From assembly GCA_964429745.1 (NCBI GenBank), contig CAYSDI010000076.1, positions 1 to 17,596 on the forward strand: a DNA stretch of 17,596 bases. The letters run 5' to 3'. This document shows, one piece after another, positions 1-6,412 of this stretch. Within the stretch, counting starts at the first letter, position 1, and every line of letters starts with the position of its first letter. The position numbers and the translations under genes were made by a program. A model generated the notes under the pieces. That model was not told where the DNA came from, did not search any database, and was given only the letters and a program-made list of their open reading frames with translations. This DNA is from WGOA01 sp964429745 (GTDB taxonomy: Bacteria > Bacteroidota > Bacteroidia > Chitinophagales > BACL12).

Positions 1-61
1 CCCCCAGGACGACCTGGGTAGGCGTGATCTCAATAAGCTGTCCATCCAAGAATGCAATCAT
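1..61 (-). CDS. ruvA: Holliday junction helicase subunit RuvA, N-terminal fragment (cut by window edge)
   Basis: Reading the minus strand from an ATG at 61 gives MIAFLDGQLIEITPTQVVLG before the window ends. This matches the opening beta-strand region of bacterial RuvA (family pattern M-I-[AG]-x-L-x-G-x-L-x-E-x-x-P-x-x-V-V-[LI]). RuvA forms the tetramer that binds four-way DNA junctions and loads the RuvB motor during branch migration. Only 20 codons are visible, so the identification rests on this N-terminal pattern alone. It lies on the same strand as aceA, about 220 bp downstream of the aceA stop, so it probably has its own promoter. A run of C residues just upstream of the start (68-75 on the plus strand) leaves a G-rich leader on the mRNA. 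Confidence 0.7.
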   Translation of the reverse strand, partial: MIAFLDGQLIEITPTQVVLG

Positions 62-254
62 GCTGGTCCCCCCCCGTCAGCCTGTAAACATGGAGATTTG
101 GACCAAAAGGTCTGGATCCCATAGGTCCGAAGCGCCGCAAGTTATGGAAAAATCGCGCGCGGCTGTTGGGCAAGTGTACGCGTTTAACACGGACACGTTA
201 CAAAAATCAGCCATGAGTACCAAAGAAATCACCAAACCCTAGTCTGGCTCAGGT

Positions 255-276
255 AAAAGGGCAGCCAAACCGGCTG
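255..276 (-). terminator. Weak intrinsic terminator candidate after aceA
   Basis: A 5-bp perfect stem (CAGCC/GGCTG, 262-276, 5-nt loop) lies 4 bases beyond the aceA stop codon. On the minus strand it is followed by CCTTTTA (253-260). The stem is short and the T tract is only four bases, so this is a position-supported guess. Confidence 0.3.
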
Positions 277-279
277 GGC

Positions 280-1575
280 TCAATGGTGGCCATTGGCGCT
301 GAACTGGTCTGCTTCCGTGGAGTCTTTAAGGGCCGTGGTGCTGGATGTGCCCGCCATGACCGTGTTCTGGACGGCATCAAAGTATCCGGTACCCACAAAA
401 CTCTGGTGCTTGGCAGCGCGGTAACCAGCAGCTTCGTTGGCGAACTCGCGCTGCTGGAGCTGGCTGTAGGCAAACATCCCTTCGCGCTTGTAGGCGCTGG
501 CCAGTTCAAACATGGAGTTGTTGAGCGCGTGCCAGCCGGCCAGCGTGATGAACTGGAACTTGAAGCCCATAGCATTCAGCTCTTCGCGGAAATGCTTCAT
601 GGTCTTTTCGTCCAGATTGGCCTGCCAGTTAAAGCTGGGCGAACAATTGTAGGCCAGCATCTGGTCAGGGTAATGCTTTTTGATGGCTTCGGCGAAGGTG
701 CGGGCCTGTTCCAGGCTGGGTTTGGAAGTCTCCATCCAGATCAGGTCGGCGTAGGGGGCGTAGCTCAACCCCCGGTCTATGCAGGCTTCCAGCCCGTTGC
801 GGACGTAATAAAAGCCTTCCGCAGAGCGCTCGCCGGGCACCACAAAACCGCGGTCCCGCTCGTCTACGTCGCTGGTCAGCAGGTTGGCCGCCTCGGCATC
901 CGTGCGGGCGATGACCACGCTGGGCACCCCGCAGACATCGGCCGCTAAACGCGCGGCAACCAGCTTATTGATGGCCTCTTGTGTAGGAACAAGCACTTTT
1001 CCCCCGAGATGGCCGCATTTCTTGGCCGAACTGAGCTGGTCTTCAAAATGCACCCCGGCAGCACCGGCCATAATCATGTGCTTCATCAGCTCAAACGCGT
1101 TCAGGTTGCCCCCGAAACCCGCCTCGGCATCGGCCACCAGCGGCACCATCCAGTCAATGCGGTCGTCGCCCTTCATCCAGTGAATCTGATCGGTGCGCAA
1201 CAACGCGTTGTTGATGCGGCGAACCAGCGCCGGCACGGCATCCACCGGGTAGAGGCTCTGATCGGGATACATCGTCTCGGCGGTGTTGGCGTCGCCGGCC
1301 ACCTGCCAGCCGCTCACGTAAATAGCGTTCAGCCCGGCCTCCACTTCCTGGATGGCCTGGTTGCCCGTCATGGCGCCCAGCCCTGTGACCGGCCCGGCCT
1401 CGTGCAGCCCCTTCCACAGTTTCTCCGCCCCGTTGCGGGCAAGCGTGTGCTCAATTTGCATGGAGCCTCGCAGGTTCACCACTTCAGCGGCGGTGTACGG
1501 ACGGGAGGTGTTCTTCCAGCGCGGATTTTCGTTCCAATCGCGGATTAACTGGTCAATTTGGTCCTGGCGAGTCAT
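280..1575 (-). CDS. aceA: Isocitrate lyase (glyoxylate bypass)
   Basis: This enzyme cleaves isocitrate to succinate and glyoxylate, the first step of the glyoxylate bypass in the cytoplasm. The 431-residue product (start MTRQDQIDQLIRDW) is close to the E. coli enzyme in length. The isocitrate lyase signature KKCGH with the catalytic Cys sits at residues 185-189, preceded by the HFEDQ metal-site segment (176-180). SGWQVAGD (88-95) and VADAEAGFGG (147-156) are also typical. I chose the ATG at 1575. The frame stays open to a GTG at 1662, but that extension (rich in N, P and S) does not resemble the family and would nearly touch the aceB stop. aceB lies 96 bp upstream on the same strand, so both enzymes may be cotranscribed. 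Very confident. Confidence 0.97.
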   Translation of the reverse strand: MTRQDQIDQLIRDWNENPRWKNTSRPYTAAEVVNLRGSMQIEHTLARNGAEKLWKGLHEAGPVTGLGAMTGNQAIQEVEAGLNAIYVSGWQVAGDANTAETMYPDQSLYPVDAVPALVRRINNALLRTDQIHWMKGDDRIDWMVPLVADAEAGFGGNLNAFELMKHMIMAGAAGVHFEDQLSSAKKCGHLGGKVLVPTQEAINKLVAARLAADVCGVPSVVIARTDAEAANLLTSDVDERDRGFVVPGERSAEGFYYVRNGLEACIDRGLSYAPYADLIWMETSKPSLEQARTFAEAIKKHYPDQMLAYNCSPSFNWQANLDEKTMKHFREELNAMGFKFQFITLAGWHALNNSMFELASAYKREGMFAYSQLQQREFANEAAGYRAAKHQSFVGTGYFDAVQNTVMAGTSSTTALKDSTEADQFSANGHH

Positions 1576-1671
1576 CGTATGCGGGTTTTGTAAATTAGTT
1601 AAACTGTAGTTCGAAGGGGGACACTCGTTGAAGCGGCTTTGATGGAACTTTCCAAAATCCACTTGTGCATT

Positions 1672-3273
1672 CTATATCAGTTCATATGCCGGCAGCGTCA
1701 AGAACTCGACGAAATCGCGGCTTCGGATAAGGTCATCAAATAATTCGGAGGCCTTGGCAAAGCGGCCCCGGTCGTAGCGCTCGGCACCAACGTACGCGCG
1801 GATTTTCTCCAGTTCCTCCGGAACCATGGCAGCTACCATAAAATAAGTTATGGTGCGGCCGTCCTCCAGGGCGCTGCGGCGCTGAATCCACTGCCAGACT
1901 TGAGTGCGGCTGATCTCGGCGGTGGCCGCGTCCTCCATGAGGTTGTAGAGCGCAGCGGCTCCCACCCCCTTCAACCAGCTTTCGATGTAGAGAATGCCCA
2001 CATTGATGTTCAGGCGCAGGCCCGCTTCCGTAATGGTTCCGGGCGAAGGGGTCAGCAAATCTTGCGCCGTGACGTGCAGGTCTTCGCGCTTGACATGGAT
2101 TTGATGAGGCGTGGGCATTTGCCGATCAAAAATTTCCATGGCTACACCAACCAGGCCCGGATGCGCTACCCAGGTGCCGTCGTGGCCGTTGCTCACTTCG
2201 AGCTCTTTGTCTTTGCGCACCTTTTCAATGGCAGCAGCATTGGCCTGCTCGTCGCCCTTGATGGGGATGAATGCTGCCATGCCGCCCATGGCATGTACCC
2301 CGCGCCGGTGGCAGGTCTGGATAACCAACTGCGAATAGGCGCTCATGAAGGGCACCGACATGGTCACCTGGCCGCGCTCCGGCAATACGTATCCGTCCAG
2401 GTTGCGCAGGCGCTTGATGTAGCTAAAAATGTAGTCCCAGCGGCCGCAGTTCAGGCCGGCGCTGTGGTCGCGGAGTTCCCAGAGTATTTCGTGCAGTTCA
2501 AAACTGGCCAGGATGGTTTCTACTAAGACGGTGGCCTTGATGGTGCCCTTAGGAATACCCAGGCGGTCTTGGGCGCGCAAGAAAACGTCGTTCCACAAGC
2601 GCGCCTCGTGGTAACTCTCCAGTTTGGGCAGGTAGAAATAAGGCCCGCTTCCTTTGGCCAGCAGCCATGCCGCGTTGTGAAACAGGTACAAGCCAAAATC
2701 AAACAGCGACGCGCTCATGGGCTGATCGTCTACCCAGACATGGCTCTCATTTAAATGCCAGCCTCGAGGCCGTACCATCAGCACCGCAGTTTTCTCGTTC
2801 AGCGAATATTGCTTGCCGTTCTCCGGGCTCTGGTAGGTGATGGTACCCCGCACTGCGTCGCGCAGGTTGATCTGGCCGCTGACACAGTTGGCCCAGGTAG
2901 GCGAATTGGAGTCTTCAAGATCGGCCATGAACACTTTCGCGCCTGAATTCAAGGCGTTGATGATCATTTTGCGCTCCACCGGGCCGGTTATCTCCACGCG
3001 TCTGTCTAATAAATCCGGGGGAAGGGGCGCCACGGTCCAGTCACCACTTCGGATGCTGGCCGTCTCCGGCAGAAAGTCGGGCAAATCGCCCCCGTCCAGC
3101 GCTAGTTGGCGGTTCTGCCGCTCTTCCAAAAGCGCCAGCCGGCGATCGTTAAACAAACGCTGCAAATCAGCCACGAAGGCCAGTGCTTCCGACGTCAGAA
3201 TTTCGCGATAGGCCGAATTCAGGGTACCGCGCACTTCTACGCCGCCGATAGTGGTCAGTGCTTGTAAAGACAT
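1672..3273 (-). CDS. aceB: Malate synthase A (glyoxylate bypass)
   Basis: Malate synthase condenses glyoxylate with acetyl-CoA to malate, completing the bypass together with the downstream aceA product. The 533-residue length is that of the type A enzyme. The family signature RDHSAGLNCGRWDYIF is at residues 268-283. The motif MEDAATAEISR (446-456) contains the aspartate that acts as catalytic base in this family (D448 here). The segment MADLEDSNSPTW (116-127) and the MVRPRGWHL core (166-174) are also characteristic. The ATG at 3273 gives a normal N-terminus. Its promoter region is shared with the divergent regulator at 3424, and a strong TAnnTTTG box lies about 55 bp upstream. Type A enzymes plus isocitrate lyase indicate growth on acetate, fatty acids or other C2-yielding substrates. 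Confidence 0.97.
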   Translation of the reverse strand: MSLQALTTIGGVEVRGTLNSAYREILTSEALAFVADLQRLFNDRRLALLEERQNRQLALDGGDLPDFLPETASIRSGDWTVAPLPPDLLDRRVEITGPVERKMIINALNSGAKVFMADLEDSNSPTWANCVSGQINLRDAVRGTITYQSPENGKQYSLNEKTAVLMVRPRGWHLNESHVWVDDQPMSASLFDFGLYLFHNAAWLLAKGSGPYFYLPKLESYHEARLWNDVFLRAQDRLGIPKGTIKATVLVETILASFELHEILWELRDHSAGLNCGRWDYIFSYIKRLRNLDGYVLPERGQVTMSVPFMSAYSQLVIQTCHRRGVHAMGGMAAFIPIKGDEQANAAAIEKVRKDKELEVSNGHDGTWVAHPGLVGVAMEIFDRQMPTPHQIHVKREDLHVTAQDLLTPSPGTITEAGLRLNINVGILYIESWLKGVGAAALYNLMEDAATAEISRTQVWQWIQRRSALEDGRTITYFMVAAMVPEELEKIRAYVGAERYDRGRFAKASELFDDLIRSRDFVEFLTLPAYELI

Positions 3274-3326
3274 GAGTGTTAATGTTCAGGTGAAGTGCCC
3301 TGTAAAGATTACTCGATTCCCGGATT

Positions 3327-3357
3327 CAAAGTTACGCAAAGCGAATTTCTCTGTCAA
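3327..3357 (-). promoter_or_regulatory. Bacteroidota-type promoter for aceB(A)
   Basis: On the minus strand a TTG (-33 element, 3357-3355) is followed after 20 bases by TAACTTTG (3334-3327), an exact match to the Bacteroidota -7 consensus TAnnTTTG. Transcription would start near 3321 and leave an untranslated leader of about 48 nt before the aceB ATG at 3273. The -33 element lies inside the inverted repeat at 3340-3370. The match is seen directly; activity is inferred. Confidence 0.6.
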
Positions 3358-3370
3358 GCGAAAATTCGCT
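3340..3370. promoter_or_regulatory. Candidate operator between aceB and its divergent regulator
   Basis: AGCGAATTT (3340-3348) is repeated in inverted orientation as AAATTCGCT (3362-3370), a perfect 9-bp inverted repeat with 13-nt spacing. A third, partial copy of the GCGAA-type half site occurs at 3357-3363, and a related CGCAATTTTTAGCG block follows at 3374-3387. The repeat straddles the -33 element of the aceB promoter. RamB of corynebacteria and ScfR regulators bind promoter-proximal sites at acetate genes, so binding by the adjacent XRE protein is the natural hypothesis. The half-site sequence here is not claimed to match any published one. Confidence 0.5.
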
Positions 3371-3407
3371 AATCGCAATTTTTAGCGCATAGCGATGCCG
3401 GGTTTCG

Positions 3408-3415
3408 TATCTTTC
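3408..3415 (+). promoter_or_regulatory. Possible -7 box for the XRE regulator
   Basis: TATCTTTC matches seven of the eight positions of the TAnnTTTG box pattern. Transcription from it would begin only a few bases before the TTG start at 3424, giving an almost leaderless mRNA. No clear -33 element was seen, so this is tentative. Confidence 0.25.
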
Positions 3416-3423
3416 CGCGTATT

Positions 3424-5019
3424 TTGATCCCCCACAAACACGTCATACGCCTCATTTTCGGGCTCAAAGTCCGCGAATTGCGCAAGCAGAAGAGCTTGTC
3501 GTTTGCCGAGCTTTCGCAGGCCAGCGGGCTGTCGGTCAGCTACCTCAACGAGATTGAACGGGGCAAGAAATACCCCAAAACCGACAAGATTCTGGCGCTT
3601 TCCGAGGCGCTTGACGTGAGCTACGACAACCTGGTTTCGCTCAAACTCAGCAAGCGGCTGAGCCCGGTGGCCGATCTGCTTCGGTCGTCGTTCTTTCAAG
3701 AGCTGCCGCTGGAGTTTTTTGGCCTGGAACCGGGGCAACTGCTGGAGTTGATCGCCAGTGCGCCTACAAAAATCAACGCTTTCATTTCAACGCTGATCGA
3801 AATTGCGCGCAATTACGAGATGCAACAGGAGCAATTCTACTTTGCCGCCGTGCGCTCGTACCAGGAATTGAACGACAGCTACTTTGAGGACATTGAAAAA
3901 GCGGTAGCCGATTTTTCGCGGGCGAAGGGCCTCGATGCGCTGCCCTGCGTTCCGGTTGAAGCCCTGGAGCGTCTGCTGCGCGACGATTACGGCTACAAGC
4001 TGGACGGCGATCTGCTCAACAATGTGCCGGAACTCACTGGCCTGCGCTCGCTCTTCAACAAGAAAAAGCGCATGTTGATGATCAATCCCTCCCTGAGCCC
4101 CACGCAGCGCGCATTTCTGCTGGGCAGGGAACTGGCGTTCAACGAGCTGGCCCTGAAAACGCGTCCGCTGTTCACGCCCGGCATTCAGGCCGCTTCGTTT
4201 GAAGAAGCGCTGAACAATTTCAAGGCCTCCTACTTTGCCGTGGCCCTTTTGGTGAACCAGCGCCACCTGCTCCCGGACCTGGAGCAACTCTTTGCCCGCG
4301 AAACTTGGGACCCGTCAATGTTCACCAGTTTGCTCGACCGCTACCAGGCCTCGCCTGAAATGCTGGTTCAGCGCCTGACCAACCTGTTGCCCCGCCATTT
4401 TGGCATCCGCAACCTGTTCATGCTCCGCTTCCGGCACGTTCCCGGCGACGCGGGCGGCCCCGATGAGTACTTCATCACCAAAGAGCTTCACCTGGCCCGC
4501 CTTCACAGCCCGCACGCCAACGAAATCAACGAGCACTACTGCCGGCGTTGGGCATCCATTCGCGTCTTGCAAAATCTCCGCGCCCTGCAGCTGGGTGGGG
4601 GCAAGACTGTCGGCAACACCGGCGTTTCGCCCGGCACCTCAACGGGTAGCTACACCAGTGCCTCAACCGGGCCCCTGGCCGCTGGCACCACTGGCCCTTC
4701 ACCCGGACCCCTGGCCGATTTTCAGCGCTCTACCTATGTAGGCTCCAAAGAAGAATACCTGATTCTGTCGCTCGCACGCCCCAATGCCCCTTCGCCCGGA
4801 AACATCAGTATCACGCTGGGCTTGCAAGTAGACGAGCGGTTGCGCAAACTCGTGGCTGTGCTCAACAACGACAGCATTCCACTCATCACCGTCAACGACA
4901 CCTGCGAGCGCTGTCCGCTCAGCGATTGTCTTGAGCGTGTGGCTCCCCCTCTGGCCCTGGAACGCGAGGCCCGCGCCGCAGCCATGCGCAAAGCGGTGGA
5001 AGGGGTGTTGCGGGGGTAG
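3424..5019 (+). CDS. XRE-family regulator of short-chain acyl / acetate metabolism (RamB/ScfR-like)
   Basis: A 531-residue DNA-binding regulator. Residues 10-70 form an XRE helix-turn-helix (LSFAELSQASGLSVSYLNEIERG with the classic S-x-S-Y-L-N-x-I-E-R-G recognition helix). Residues about 170-380 correspond to the ImmA/IrrE-like domain seen in RamB and ScfR proteins. The HExxH zinc motif is replaced by GRELAF (234-239), so no protease activity is expected. The C-terminus ends with NDTCERCPLSDCLERVAPP (491-509), the Cys-rich motif of the short-chain fatty acyl regulator domain (DUF2083 type). A Gly/Ser/Thr/Pro-rich linker (about 391-433) interrupts the protein. There is no in-frame ATG near the N-terminus. 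Translation appears to begin at TTG 3424, just ahead of the HTH; the upstream frame closes at 3370. Divergence from aceBA points to control of the glyoxylate bypass. Confidence 0.88.
   Translation: MIPHKHVIRLIFGLKVRELRKQKSLSFAELSQASGLSVSYLNEIERGKKYPKTDKILALSEALDVSYDNLVSLKLSKRLSPVADLLRSSFFQELPLEFFGLEPGQLLELIASAPTKINAFISTLIEIARNYEMQQEQFYFAAVRSYQELNDSYFEDIEKAVADFSRAKGLDALPCVPVEALERLLRDDYGYKLDGDLLNNVPELTGLRSLFNKKKRMLMINPSLSPTQRAFLLGRELAFNELALKTRPLFTPGIQAASFEEALNNFKASYFAVALLVNQRHLLPDLEQLFARETWDPSMFTSLLDRYQASPEMLVQRLTNLLPRHFGIRNLFMLRFRHVPGDAGGPDEYFITKELHLARLHSPHANEINEHYCRRWASIRVLQNLRALQLGGGKTVGNTGVSPGTSTGSYTSASTGPLAAGTTGPSPGPLADFQRSTYVGSKEEYLILSLARPNAPSPGNISITLGLQVDERLRKLVAVLNNDSIPLITVNDTCERCPLSDCLERVAPPLALEREARAAAMRKAVEGVLRG
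4661..4717 (+). repeat. Imperfect direct repeat in the linker of the XRE regulator
   Basis: A 21-base unit at 4661-4681 recurs at 4697-4717 with three mismatches, 36 bp (12 codons) apart and in frame. Both copies carry the core CCCCTGGCCG and encode S-x-G-P-L-A. The repeat lies in the Gly/Ser/Thr/Pro-rich segment (residues about 391-433) and suggests that the linker grew by in-frame duplication. Confidence 0.7.
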
Positions 5020-5045
5020 GTGAGTTAATGCAAAGCACTTGGCAC

Positions 5046-5735
5046 TTAACATTGAGCTACAAATTTTTTTATTATATCAATAATTCTATTGAAATGCTCT
5101 GCTCGGTTTTGATAGGTTAAGTTTCCTATAACTGCTTCCTGTTTAGCGCGAGCGCTCCATATGCTTTGCAACTGCTCCACCAGCCATGGTTTTACATCGG
5201 ATTGTGCAGTATTCAATTGCTCGAAAATGTCGATACGGTTGTCAATAATGTAAACTAAATCTTCCGGATCGTGGCTTGTTCTTGGATCGTTGGCTCCTCT
5301 GCTATTAAATGCATCAAATTTGGAAACCATGAAGTAGGGTAGTGAAAGGACACTAATTCGTATGCCAGCAACTTAGACGGTTTCCCGCTTAGAAAAACCA
5401 GGCGCAAACCAACGGTTGGCAGATGCCCAGCCTATGGCTCGGGTACTCATGACGTCTACCTTAATATCCTCGTAGCGAAAACGGCAGATTACGGTATCGT
5501 CTGCAGATTGTGTGAATCCCTTTTGTGTCAAAGCTTCACGGGTGACTTCAAGTTCATGCAAGGAAACAATAGCCATGGTGATGTCAAGATCATCGGTAGG
5601 GCGTACATCCTCAGCAGCAGGATCATGAACATAAAAGCCAACAACAGCTCCACCTACAAAGCCCACCTGTTCATTCATTGGTCCTAATGCATTGGCTACT
5701 TTGTGAATGGCCGACTACTAATATGTATGTTTCAT
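5046..5735 (-). pseudogene. AbiEii-like nucleotidyltransferase, reading frame broken by three in-frame stops
   Basis: The frame from the ATG at 5735 to the TAA at 5046-5048 is 230 codons with no frameshift. It contains TAG-TAG at codons 6-7 (5715-5720) and TAA at codon 121 (5373-5375). The sequence between and after the stops is family-like throughout. FVGGAVVGFY (26-35) and RPTDDLDI (45-52) carry the Gly-Gly and D-x-D motifs of polymerase-beta type nucleotidyltransferases, and IKVDVM (91-96) supplies the third acidic residue. After the internal stop, LPYFMVSKFDAFNSRG and DPEDLVYIIDNR continue the usual C-terminal half. The gene begins 2 bp after the upstream helix-turn-helix gene ends. A shorter product could start at codon 20 (MNEQVG, 5678) and stop at 5373 with the three acidic residues intact. 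This family includes toxins of AbiE-like toxin-antitoxin systems; the partner here is not an AbiEi protein I recognise. Confidence 0.8.
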
Positions 5736-5737
5736 AT

Positions 5738-6229
5738 TTATATAAATTTCTGCAACTCGATCCCTGCCAACCTTTTCTCCCTTGCGCGGCCAACTCACAG
5801 TGCGTCAACCAATGCCAAATACCGGTAAAGATTTTCATCTTCCAATGCTGCGAGCGGAACTTTGGGATAGAAGGGGGTAATACTGTGACCACGGACGCTG
5901 CCCTTGCTATATGGCCATACATATGCTTCGTTTCCTTTTATCTTGCTGTCTAACGGTTCAGCTGTGTGCGCAGTGGGTATGCCCCGAACAAAAGGTCCCG
6001 GTTGAGCAGGAAACACAACGGCTAAACCATATTGTAGAAAGTCTATAGGCGTAGCGCGCGTGACTTTCTTTCCCTAATCGTCCAGTAGGCCAGCAGATTT
6101 TGACCGAGCCACGGACTGGCTTACTTCACTTTGGCTCAGTTTCAAGGAATGCGCCAATGGAATTTGCCGCCAGGATTCGTCGTTCAAAACAATAATCTTT
6201 AACAGAACAACGATGTCCTGAGGCTTCAT
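5738..6229 (-). pseudogene. Winged helix-turn-helix regulator (putative antitoxin partner), two in-frame stops
   Basis: The 163-residue frame runs from ATG 6229 (MKPQDIVVLLKI) to TAA 5738-5740. It is interrupted by TAG at codon 52 (6074-6076) and TGA at codon 145 (5795-5797), with no frameshift. Residues 22-49 (IPLAHSLKLSQSEVSQSVAR) form a MarR-like winged helix. The second segment holds the conserved VVFPAQPGPFVRGIPTAHTA and YVWPYSKGSVRG blocks, then LYRYLALVDAL. The third reads VGRAREKRLAGIELQKFI. I recall proteins of this layout, ending LVDALRxGRAREK, next to nucleotidyltransferase genes. The TGA sits where an Arg is usual, so a CGA-to-TGA transition explains it. The next gene starts 2 bp after the stop, typical of a translationally coupled pair. 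An upstream ATG at 6286 is possible, but the family starts at MKPQD. Confidence 0.78.
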
Positions 6230-6270
6230 GAAGTGCTGTGACTTTCTCAACTGTCTAGTATTATCAATAA

Positions 6271-6283
6271 TTGCAATGTGCAA
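6271..6283. promoter_or_regulatory. Secondary inverted repeat upstream of the HTH-nucleotidyltransferase operon
   Basis: TTGCA-ATG-TGCAA is a perfect 5-bp inverted repeat. It shares the TTGCAAT core with the larger palindrome at 6326-6351 and lies 42 bp before the ATG of the helix-turn-helix gene. It may be a second binding site for the same regulator. Confidence 0.4.
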
Positions 6284-6325
6284 CAATAAAGAATTAATGC
6301 AGCATAAACGGATAGTTAATTAAAA

Positions 6326-6351
6326 TTATTGCCAATTGCAATACGCAATAA
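6326..6351. promoter_or_regulatory. 26-bp near-perfect palindrome, candidate autoregulatory operator
   Basis: Left half TTATTGCCAATTG (6326-6338) and the reverse complement of the right half, TTATTGCGTATTG (6351-6339), agree at 11 of 13 positions. The centre ATTGCAAT (6335-6342) is itself a palindrome. It lies about 100 bp upstream of the helix-turn-helix gene and about 60 bp past the stop of the epimerase gene. Such symmetry in an AT-rich intergenic region suits a dimeric winged-helix repressor. Binding by the adjacent gene product is inferred. Confidence 0.5.
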
Positions 6352-6382
6352 AATTTGGGACTAAATTCTAAAGGGTACATCT

Positions 6383-6403
6383 AAAAGCCCGGATACGAGG
6401 CTT
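6383..6403 (-). terminator. Weak intrinsic terminator candidate after the epimerase gene
   Basis: On the minus strand, AAGCC (6403-6399) pairs with GGCTT (6389-6385) around a 9-nt loop, followed by TT. It starts 10 bp beyond the epimerase stop. The short stem and short T run make it weak. Confidence 0.3.
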
Positions 6404-6412
6404 GCAGAATTT

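Noticed and set aside
24..242. Open plus-strand frame of 72 codons near the left edge
   Set aside because: No recognisable sequence, and it overlaps the ruvA start on the opposite strand. The stretch 62-279 is better seen as ruvA leader plus aceA downstream region.
279..1662. Long plus-strand open frames opposite aceA, and a GTG-initiated longer aceA
   Set aside because: The plus-strand frames are antisense shadows of a well-conserved gene. The GTG extension adds 29 residues not seen in the family.
3382..3738. Minus-strand open frame over the start of the XRE regulator
   Set aside because: It overlaps the clear HTH-coding sequence in antisense and shows no domain. It would also run through the aceB promoter region.
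5671..5953. Short open frames on both strands across the HTH/nucleotidyltransferase junction
   Set aside because: They are out of frame with the two decayed genes, whose own frame explains the sequence much better.
5046..6229. Stop-codon reassignment as the explanation of the interrupted genes
   Set aside because: Intact genes in the window end with TAA, TAG and TGA at family-typical positions (for example TAG for aceB, TGA for aceA, TAA for the TPR gene), so no stop is globally reassigned.
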